Below are positions 54,946 through 64,000 of a stretch of DNA of 64,000 nucleotides, in pieces. The notes beneath the pieces were generated by a model. It was not told the origin of the DNA and did not search any database. It worked only from the letters and a program-made list of their open reading frames with translations. Origin of the DNA: Pyronema omphalodes (taxonomy: Eukaryota; Ascomycota; Pezizomycetes; Pezizales; Pyronemataceae). The DNA lies in assembly GCA_024516155.1 (NCBI GenBank), contig JAJJXM010000020.1, positions 372,001-436,000 on the forward strand. The letters run 5' to 3'. How positions within the stretch are numbered: position 1 is the first letter of the stretch; every line of letters starts with the position of its first letter. The position numbers and the translations under genes were made by a program.

Positions 54946-57900
54946 TCAAACCGCCCACTCCGCAACATCCTCAGTAGGCAGCACAAACGGCTCATCGATT
55001 CTCCTGATAGCGAATTCACTACAAAGGATACTATATCCTCGGTACAAAGCGGCCCTCAGTTAGCGTGATTATCCAATGGCGACTAGTGTCTCACCGAAAC
55101 ACATGAAAGCCAGCAGGCAGGCAGGCAGGTAGGCAGGCAGCAGTTATCGGTGGGATTTGAAGCAGCGAGCAAGCAGGCAGGCAAGCAAGAGGAAGAGGAA
55201 GAAGAGCAAAAGGTAAAACAAAGCAAAATATGGCGAGGATGCAAAACGCAGAAACGCAAAGAAAGAAAGAAAGAAAGAAAGACAAGACAAGGCAAGGCAC
55301 TCACCACTCATCAGCGACCAACCTATCCAAGTCCTCCACAGCCTTCTGTCTCTTATCCCCCTCGAGGAGTCCCTGTCTAATCCTCTCCCCCAACTCCTCG
55401 ATCCTCCTCCTCTTCCCGAGTCCCGCCTGTTTAACAACCTCCTGTGTTAAGCAATCCCCATGAAAAGCATGTTGACAAGGAAACACAAAGAACTGTCTAT
55501 TAAGCAATTGATATTGACAGATATAGCACTGTTCACCCGGTTCCACGATCGCATAACGTTTATCCAGGGCTTCAATATCTTTACGGATATGTTCTGCTGT
55601 GATTGAACTTTCGTCCATCGACTGTTTTAATGCGTCGATTGACAGGGAATAACTTTCGAGTGCTGCGCATATTTCAGTTTTGAAGTCGTCGATGACGATG
55701 AAGTCTGGGAAATAGGGGATTAGGTCTTCGATACGAAGTAGTGGACAGCGTTTAAGGAATTCAAGAGCGCTGTGGAGTAGTGAGGTGTGTCGAATTGACA
55801 CGTGAAAGTCAGTTAAACCGTTAAATAGTTAAACAGTGAAAAGCCAAACCGAAAGCAACGCAACGCAACGCAACGCAATGCAACACAGCGGTCAACCTGC
55901 ATGTGAAGCGTGGGACAGGGATAAATATGATAGCCGGGATTAAAGTAGTATGGTTGAGGGGGAATCAAAAAGATGGCGCCATACCTTTTAATATCCGCTT
56001 CTTTCTTAACAACAGTTTCCGCAACCTTTAACCAAAGTTTCTTCCTTAATCCCGAGTCATCACCATCACCCGCCATGTCAGCGACAACACCCGCCAATTC
56101 AACATTACCATGTTTCAATGCCAAATCCACGGCATCTGAATATTGTCCCATGGAACTGTAGATATGAACACAACTTTGAACATGGTTATGTTGGATACAT
56201 AGACGTAATGCGAAGTCTAAATCGTATTGAGAATCCGCGGTGTGGGCTTCCAAGTATTGCAAGAGCTCCGACTCATCGTGAGAGGGATGAGATGCGTAGA
56301 TACTGATCAATGTGTTGTGAACGGCCGCATCGGTGCTTCCTAGTTGATGGATGATATAGCGGAGGTAGCGGACTGCTTGGTTCTGGGTGTTTCGTTAGCA
56401 GGCCATCCACTCACTGCGCTCGCTATGCGCCTGTCGCGTTAATATTTACGGGAAGACATACCTGTGATAGAGGAGCGCGGGTGAATTTATTATAGTTCAG
56501 CAAAGCCGGGATAAGATTCCTTGGCTTCAAGTTGGATTGCCTCATCAAGATGTCGACGGTTTCCATAGGAACGTTGGCCATGAGTACTGAGGAGTATTTG
56601 TAGAACATTTCCGGGTCTGTTTGTCGTTTCAGGACATCCAATGCTTCCAACCATTTCTCTCGTTGAACCCAATATGCCAATACGTAGCTATAATCATTAA
56701 TTGTGTTTGCGTAGTAAAGGAGTTCATATTGTCTTCCATGAGAAGAAATGATTTCGTAGGTAGTTTTTCGATCCAGATCATCCTTGTGGCTAGAAACGAA
56801 TAACTGATACTCTTCTTTCACCTTGTTAAGATGTTTTTTAACCTCATCTTCTGTAGTTTTTCCCGCGGCAGCATGGCTAGTAATGGTGCTTAATTGATCC
56901 TCCAGGGTATTAAGACGGCTCATAAAACATTCCACCAACCAACTAGCAACCATAACCCGTTGCATCATACTCTCCATTCTTATCAGCGCCATTTTCTCAG
57001 GTAAACGTAGTTGCATACTCACAGACGGTTTGAGAGTGGTCAACTTTGCCAGCAGGTATGTTCTCAATGCATCCTGTTCCCCTTTCTCAAGGAATGTAAG
57101 GGCGACTTCTTCAAAGGATTTGGAACTCTTGCCGTAGACTTCAGCTGCTGAGATATACCGTCCATGTGCCACTAAATGATCTCCGTGTGCTACTGCAACT
57201 TGATCTTCCTGCGCCGCTGTCTTTGCAAACCTCATCGCAGTCTCGAAGGATTTGTTGTTCAACATAATCTTCCAAACATCTCTATCCTCTTCTAGAACAA
57301 CGACTTCGAAAATCTCAGTTGTTGTAAAGACCCAGAATGTGGACTTTTTAACATCTGAGCAAAGTCCCAGAACCTTAGTTCCGGGATCAACGATAGCTTC
57401 TTGGAAGACAACGGAATCATCAAGTCGATTGATGGCATAGAGATCTGTTCCGCAGAGGATGATGATATGGTATTGTGTCAAAGCCACGGATGTGATGTGG
57501 TTTTTCATTGAAGGGACTTTGGCTTTGGCAAATAGCTTCGAGGAGGCGAAAACTTCTGATCCAAGCTCTGGGGTTGTAGGTTTTAGGAGTAGCTTGCCGT
57601 GGTAGACACCCTCGCCGGTGAGCCAGGCGTAAATACGGGACGGGTCTTCTTCGTCGGTACTTTCGGGGGAGATAGAGAGCATGGAGTAAGAGCTTTCGCT
57701 ATCTCTAAAGTCTTGAATACCTGCATATGTGTTAGGAGTGTATAAATACCATGGAAAGAGAATGATGCTTAAGCTTACTGGGAGCTTCATTATCGAAAAA
57801 CTTTGCAAATATGGAAGCAATATCAGCATGACCATATCGCTGTATCCTTCCGACCCAATGCAGGATTGCCGAGTGAGTCGTAAGGATAACTCTCCTGAGA

Positions 57901-58617
57901 TCAGGTTTTCCAGGGAGCATATCAACCCATAGTCCAGTAACTGGTTGGCCTTCTGGGGTTTTGTAAACCATCTTGCAGTACTTTTCTTCTCTTCTCATAA
58001 AAGACTCCTCCAGTCCTTCGATGTAGGTTTCATAAACACACCCATCCAGTGTTCCTACAAGAATTTCCCGTGTAGAAGTCGATGGCAGAGCAGGGGACCA
58101 TGCAATGCAGTCAATGATTACATTCTTCAGCCGGGACAAGTGTCTAGGTTTCGTAGATCGGGAATGAAGGTAGAAGTTTTCGCCATGGGTAGTGGAGATG
58201 ATTAAATGCGAAGCTGTTGGGTCTAAGAAGACTTTACGAATGGTTCCTACTTCGGAGGATTTCTTGGGGAGGTCAATGTCTATTCTCAATTATCAGCTTG
58301 GTTGTTCCTTCATGTGTTTTGTTTACACAGCTCAGCACCCGGTATCGTAGCTAGCTCCAAACCCCCAGCCCCGCCCACCTCCACCCACCCAAGGAAGCTC
58401 ACATACCATCAACATCCTGAGGATTCGCCAAATCAATCCTCAATATCCTTCCGCTCACCAGCGCAAGGATAATGACATTATTAGCGACCTGTACGGCGGC
58501 GAAATGTGCCGCGACTTGGAACTGTAGCTGGACTTGTTCGATATGGAAAATTGGGGAGAGCTCAGCAAAGTCATGCGAAAACCCGCCGGCGTTGAATGAT
58601 AGGGGATCAAAGGTCAT
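54946..58617 (-). CDS. VPS18: Vps18/Pep3, RING-type core subunit of HOPS/CORVET, 6 exons
   Basis: Minus-strand exons are 58617-58407, 58279-57779, 57720-56462, 56382-55985, 55769-55305 and 55003-54946, giving 963 residues. Vps18 is a shared core subunit of the HOPS and CORVET tethers acting at endosomes and the vacuole. The N-terminal beta-propeller contains GTIRKVFLDPTASHLIIST. The alpha-solenoid contains YASHPSHDESELLQYLEAH and FLKRCPLLRIEDLIPYFPDF. The C-terminal RING-H2 has CYICQYQLLNRQFFVFPCQH followed by AFHGDCL. The last exon supplies RIDEPFVLP, resembling the IDRPF tail of the human protein. Without that splice the protein would stop in the 301-bp repeat-filled intron right after VADEW. 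The start MTFDPLSF is preferred over an in-frame ATG at 58782. Confidence 0.93.
55085..55285. repeat. GCAG- and GAAA-type microsatellites inside the last VPS18 intron
   Basis: (GGCA)n at about 55112-55142 and 55170-55192 and (AAGA)n at 55258-55283 fill most of the 301-bp last intron, which is otherwise the longest intron in this window. Confidence 0.85.
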
Positions 58618-59451
58618 TGTTTGTTTCGGTGCTTTGCTCGACAAAAAGTATGAAGCTGGTGTAGTTGGACAGACTCGAGGAGGAAATATCACTAAGGCGC
58701 GGAGAGCTCGCGAGTCGCGTAAGATGAGCTGCTGCTGCTTCGCTGCTTCGCTGAGGTACCGAGAGCACCGTATGTACCGCACCGTTGCTGTTACGGTGGT
58801 GACGTCGCAGGAGCCGCGCTGTACACTTGGCTTGGCTGCAGTTCTCCACCTTCTGAGCTCTGATCTGGGGAAAACAAAACGCGACGAGAACTTTGGTCTT
58901 GCATTTCACGTGATTGAGGGGATTGTCGCTGGATGAAATCATTCTGCTTGTTTCTTCTGAGTTTATCCAGGAAACATTGATATTTGCACAGCGGTCAGCC
59001 CAATAAAGAGCTCGGTGAAGACAGCGGGGCCAAAAGGCGGGGTGAATAGAAGCTCGCTTCGCAGTAAAGTTTTGCACCCGCACCGGGCTATGAACGTCCG
59101 AATTTCCTACAACAAAACCACGTTTAGCTCAAAGCGAGCCGTTGATAGCTATTTTTCCTCCAAACTCTTCATTTCATATCGTCGTTTCTTCAGCCGGCGA
59201 AGTGCTGTGGAAAATACATACAGCCATACCACCGGATAAATCCCGGCTAAATACAAGCTTATCCTTTTGTCATAGTTGAACGTCGCGCGAAGCAAGCTGC
59301 CCACTTCAACCGTCGCGATACATTATAAAGCATGAAACCACTCACGCCCACCATGATTCCACAGTTTGATCAACCTCTAGACACGGTCGCTATCATCTTC
59401 CATACCTTTTAAACCTGAATTGACAGAGCGAATTGCGCTCGTCTTATAGTT
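58618..59451. promoter_or_regulatory. divergent promoter region between VPS18 and the xylulokinase gene
   Basis: 834 bp between two opposite starts. No gene of its own; overlapping frames are antisense or alternate-frame shadows. No factor site is assigned. Confidence 0.4.
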
Positions 59452-61457
59452 ATGACTGCTACATACTTGGGATTCGATCTCTCTTCCTCCGGCTTGAAAT
59501 GTATGCCCCACCACCTAATTGGAATTAGGATGTCTGATCCTGCATTCAATATATCTTCTTCCACGGATTCTAACACCCTTGTCTAGGTCTCGCTGTTACA
59601 CCTGATCTCAAAGCCGTTCACGAAGAGTCCATAACCTTCGACAAAGACCTTCCCTCCTACGGAGTTTCCGGCGGAGTTCTCAAAAACGAAACCGAAAATG
59701 AGGTCTATGCACCAGTAGCAATGTGGATTGAAGCCCTTGACCTGTTGCTTCAACGCATGAAGGATAATGGTTTCGATTTCTCTACTGTCAAGGGAATCAG
59801 TGGTGCTGGACAGCAACATGGTAGTGTGTAAGTCCCCTATGCAGTGTGTTCTATTCCATTTGACGGTATCCCCGCCTAAGACCACCGCCGCTGACTCTCT
59901 GTCTGGTGATATAGCTACTGGTCCGACGCAGCAGAGGGCATACTATCATCACTCGACGCATCCAAGCCTTTGGTCGAACAACTATCTCCCCATGCATTTA
60001 CGCACCCCTTCTCGCCCAACTGGCAAGACCATTCCACACAAGCCGAATGTGAACAATTCGAAGCCACAGCCGGCTCAGGTGACAATCTCGCACACACCAC
60101 CGGGTCCCGAGCTCACCACCGCTTTACCGGTCCACAAATAAAACGCTTCCTCCGTCTCCGTCCTGAAATCTACGAATCCACCCCCAGAATCTCCCTAGTC
60201 TCCTCCTTCCTCTGTTCCTTATTCCTAGGCAAGATTGCACCTCTCGACATCTCCGATGTCTGCGGAATGAACCTCTGGTCAATCCCCGACAACTCCTGGG
60301 ACGAATCATTGCTCTCCCTAACCGCCGCTGGATCTCCCGGGGGTGCAGCAAGCCTCAAGAAAAAACTCGGAGCCGTAAGCCAAACCCCCGGCGAGAATCT
60401 CGGTGGCATATCCCCCTTCTTCACCACACGCTACGGGTTTTCCTCATCCTGCACCATAACCCCCTTCACCGGCGACAACCCCTCCACAATCCTCTCACTC
60501 CCCCTGCGGCCTCTCGACGCAATCCTAAGTCTCGGCACCTCAACCACTCTGCTAATGGTAACAAAAACTTACAAAACCTCCACGGAATACCACATGTTCA
60601 ACCACCCCACAACTCGGGGGTTATACATGTTTATGCTCTGCTACTGCAACGGCTCCTTAGCCCGCGAGGAGCTAAAAGACACTCTCAACAGCCACAAAGG
60701 CGGTGACTGGAACGCCTTCAACCATGCCGTCACCAGTTCTCCCGTCCCGCATAAACCCAGCTCCACCACCCCAGCAAAACTAGGCCTCTACTTCCCCCTC
60801 CCCGAAAACATCCCCAACATCCCCTCCGGAACCTGGAGATTTTCATTTGACGGCGAAGCCATCACAGAAACATCAAAGGGCTGGAACATTCCATATGACG
60901 ATGCAAGATGTATTTTAGAATCGCAGGCCTTATCGATGAGGTTAAGATCGGAGCCGTTGTTGGAGGATGCTAGGGATAGGAAACAACCGGGAAGATTGTA
61001 TGTCGTTGGTGGCGGAAGTAGGAATGAGGCGATTGTCCAGGTTATGGCAAAGGTCCTGGGTCCGATGGAGGGCGTTTTTGCGTTGGATGTCGGGTCGAAT
61101 GCGTGTGCGCTTGGGGCCGCTTATTTGGCGGCTTGGGCGGGGGAGGCGAGGGCGAAGCCCTCGTCGACGGAGGCCGGGGTGGTGCACTCGTCGATGGAGG
61201 CAGGGGTGGTGCCCGGGGCGACGGTGCCCCCGGTGACGGAGCCCCGGGCAACAGAAGCAAAGGGGGCGGCTGGGGTACCCTGCACAGCGGAAACAAAGGA
61301 GCCATTCGAAGACTGGGTACAGCAACGATGGGACGAAGCAAGCATGGTAAAGAAAATCGGGGAAGGATATCAAGAGGGAGTTTGGGAGGCTTATGGGGAG
61401 TTGATGAAGGGATTGAAGTTAGTGGAGGAATTGGTTGTTGAGAGGGATGGGAATTAA
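59452..61457 (+). CDS. XKS1: D-xylulose kinase (FGGY family), 3 exons
   Basis: Exons are 59452-59500, 59587-59827 and 59915-61457, giving 610 residues. Xylulokinase phosphorylates D-xylulose to xylulose-5-phosphate, feeding pentoses into the pentose-phosphate pathway. Family landmarks are the start TYLGFDLSSSGLKCLAV, VAMWIEALDLLLQRMK, SGAGQQHGSVYWS, FSPNWQDHSTQAECEQFE, TGSRAHHRFTGPQIKR and VCGMNLWSI. TPFTGDNPSTI contains the Asp expected to act as catalytic base. SLGTSTTLLMVT and VVGGGSRNEAIVQVMAK form the nucleotide-binding half. An unusual Ala/Glu/Pro/Val-rich stretch (about residues 560-600 of the frame, positions ~61137-61290) is inserted between CALGAAYLAAW and the terminal helices. It is composed of short imperfect repeats and is probably a surface loop. 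Confidence 0.93.
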
Positions 61458-64000
61458 TTGTCGGTTGTCGGTTGTCGGTTGCTGCATCATGGGGGGGGGG
61501 GGGGTTGTGATGGTGATAATTTGGTGGTGGTTTGGTGATGATGATAAAAGACTACCAAGGGAATCAGGGAAACCAAGAATCCAGAAGATGGAAAAGGGTT
61601 TAAAAGTCACTATCTATTAGGATATTCCATAAAAAAAACGAAATACATATTACAGATATATACGATCACAGAATGATATTGTAACTATAACTATAACCAC
61701 ATGCTATAAACCATCAACCTCTGTCTCCCAGTCGCCGGAGTTCATTTACGCCATGGCATTGCCATACCCCCAGATCTTCGCGGAGTCTTTATTGTGCCTG
61801 AGGTTGCCCTGCTGATTATGTGCAGATACTAGATACCGGATAGTAGATACCGGATACTAGATTCCGGATACTAGATAGTAGATACCGGGTACCATATTCC
61901 ATATTCCAAAGGTCTAAAATCTAAGATCAGGTATCAGGTATCAGGTATCATGTATCAACCATTCTCGACCAGCAGAGGAAATTCATAATTCCACGGTACC
62001 ATCCCCCCATCCCCCATCCACTAAACCTCAACACAAACAGCCCAAACCCGTCTTCCAACAACTTCACAAGAAAGACCTGGACAACATCTCGGACGGAGTT
62101 CTAGGCATGGGTTGTTTTCGGGGATACAGATTTTTGCTGTGGCAGTGGTTGGTATGGCGGTTGGTGTGGCGGCGGTTGGTATCTGGAAATATTCTAGAAG
62201 TTAGTATTCTGCTGTTTTTATCTTTTATCTCTTTTTCTCTCTTTATCTTTCTCACCGCCCGCTACCTCTTTCTTTCTCTCACCGCCCGCTACCTCCCTCC
62301 TTCCCCCCTACCTCTCTCACCACCCGCTATCCAGTTTAGAGTCTATCTATCTAGAACTCTGACTCGGCCTCCGACTCAGGTAAAGAAAAAAAACAGGAGA
62401 TTATCCAATTCCTTTAGCTGTACCCACCTCTTTCCCGATATCACCAATGGCGGCTCCAAGGATTAGTACTGAAAACTCAGGGACTAGGAGAAGAAACACT
62501 GAGGGGAGGAAGGTGGTGTGCATTGGTGATGTTGAAGCTGGTGGGGGTTGGTGGTGAGGGGATGGTGGTGGTGGGTGGTGGGGGGGTAGGTAGGTATATC
62601 ATAAGGTAGGTATATCATATGATCCAAGCACATGATGATACCGTGAAACTGTAACCATAACCATAACCATAGCCAAAACTTTAACCATATTGAGACACAA
62701 TCTCGCAGCCTCCCGAAAAATTATCAAGATAGTTGGAGATCAGGTCCTCAGGTCCTCAGGTCCTCGGGTCCTCGGGAACTTATTGCGCTTTTTTGATTTT
62801 TGATTTTTGATTTTTGATTTGCTGATTGCTGATAGAAAGGGACGACGATATAGCTTTGTGTCTGTTCGGGATATAACTGGATATTTCAGGCTGGAGGCTG
62901 GGCTTCTGAGTTCCTTGGGGGATACTTCTGGCCCTGGGAACGTGTTGGAAGGGATAGTCATGGATGGTGTAAAGGGGAAGGCACTGGTCGGGGAGAAAGG
63001 GTTGAAGTTGAAAGGTTTATTTGCTGATAGAAAGGGACGACGATATAGCTTTGTGTCTGTTCGGGATTTAACAAGATGTTTCAGGCTGGAGGCTGGGCTG
63101 CTGAGGTCTCCTGGATTCCATGGGGGATAGAATAAACGAATAAACGAATAAATGAACATCATCTCCTCTTCACAACGCTGGAATCAGTCTCACGAATGGA
63201 TGATAGATTGAGTGATCTTGTGAGCAGGTTTTGGAAGTCTGAGATCAATCAAATGTCTTGCTATGCCGGCAGCCGAGGAAACTTTAGGGTGCTGGGGTTC
63301 ACCGGTATGTGGTGTTTCGTTACATGTAACCCCCCCCCCCCCCCCAAAGACCCACGCTATCTGGACAAATTCATCAACCTCAACTTAATCAATGCAGTAT
63401 ACCATGATAGCTGGCTCTTGTGGCGATGATTGAGGATCGAGGATTGAGCATCGAGGATCAAGAATATGATAAGAGAAGTACATATATAACATAACCTACG
63501 ATGAAGAGATATCAAGCCCCGTAACCATTTAATAGCTAATCAAATACTTTGTTGATATTGAAAGGAGTTATAACTATAGATCGATCAAAAAAAGCTTACT
63601 GTATATGATCATAATCATAGTCATGACTATAGTATAACAGTATCAACACTGAAGCTGTATATAACATACCATCACCTCCATTCAATCCCTAGTCTGACCT
63701 CAACCTCGCCCGGGTCCTGAATCTCGAATCATAAAGATTACTTTAAAGTTTACCTACAGACTGCAGTCATCCATGCATGGTTTAAACACCAAGTACCAAG
63801 CCTCAAGCCTCAAGGTATAAACTCCCCTCCCACCCCAAAAAAAAAGAAAAAGAAAAAAAAACGATATCAACATCCACCCATCACTACCCCCAACTAACCC
63901 CACAAGTCAAAGCCTCGCTTCTCTTGAAGAATGAAATTAGTAGCGATGAAAATAAAAGAAGCCAACAAGCCAAGTTAATATTGTGTCGTATTAATCATAA
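61458..64000. other. repeat-rich right end without a supported gene
   Basis: Contents: a 14-G run at 61491-61504; reiterated ATACTAGATACCGG units at 61826-61900; (ATCAGGT)n at 61926-61950; (TTTTTGA)n at 62790-62820; a ~85-bp direct repeat (separate entry); a 16-C run at 63330-63345; and a GAGGATTGAGCATC reiteration near 63430-63460. Frames of 77-140 codons here lack domains. Confidence 0.45.
62819..63105 (+). repeat. ~85-bp direct repeat pair
   Basis: 62819-62910 and 63022-63105 share TTGCTGATAGAAAGGGACGA through CAGGCTGGAGGCTGGGCT with few differences (for example ATAACTGGATATTTC versus TTAACAAGATGTTTC). They are ~203 bp apart and in the same reading frame of a 107-codon open frame (62807-63130). 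Confidence 0.85.

Overview
This is nuclear DNA of a filamentous ascomycete (Pezizomycotina). The genes carry short spliceosomal introns of about 50-160 bp with GTAAGT/GTATGT-type donors. The housekeeping genes are recognisably fungal: BOR1-type borate/bicarbonate transporter, EB1/Bim1, Uso1, PAS kinase, Tls1/C9orf78, mitochondrial intermediate peptidase Oct1, Met6, Vps18 and xylulokinase. Only part of the sequence is coding. I cannot name the class or species from sequence alone. Gene models below were spliced by hand; every multi-exon model keeps one open frame across all joins.

Layout. 0.9-9.7 kb: three plus-strand genes (BOR1-like, EB1-like, USO1-like), then a tRNA-Gly(GCC) with a 9-nt intron at 9.8 kb. 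10.4-17.8 kb: an accessory locus made of a ~1.4 kb inverted duplication (10423-11797 and 16261-17659). Each arm carries a small secreted four-cysteine protein gene and a 12-bp minisatellite. A diverged third gene copy (13.9-14.3 kb), a MITE-like palindrome and diverged direct repeats lie between or beside the arms. 20.1-23.8 kb: PAS-kinase gene on the minus strand. 23.8-31.7 kb: no protein gene that I can support, but a second, identical tRNA-Gly and a second MITE copy. 31.7-44 kb: TLS1-like gene divergent from OCT1, a TMEM205-domain protein, an unrecognised 899-residue seven-exon protein, and a thioredoxin-fold PRXL2/AhpC-TSA-like protein. 46.0-48.8 kb: a 919-codon intact pogo-type transposase-derived gene that has lost one catalytic Asp. 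49-50.3 kb: a dense microsatellite cluster. 51-53.5 kb: MET6. 54.9-58.6 kb: VPS18, divergent from the xylulokinase gene at 59.5-61.5 kb. 61.5-64 kb: repeat-rich and without a supported gene.

The conserved genes are unrelated housekeeping functions (vesicle tethering and vacuolar HOPS/CORVET tethering, microtubule plus ends, methionine synthesis, mitochondrial presequence processing, pentose metabolism) and form no evident pathway cluster. The strongest candidates for something undescribed are the inverted-duplicated secreted-protein family, whose second exon with its CC-x2-[YF]-x-D-x2-C signature is not apparent from open frames alone, and the intact but probably non-catalytic pogo-derived gene with its long Gln/Glu repeat tail.
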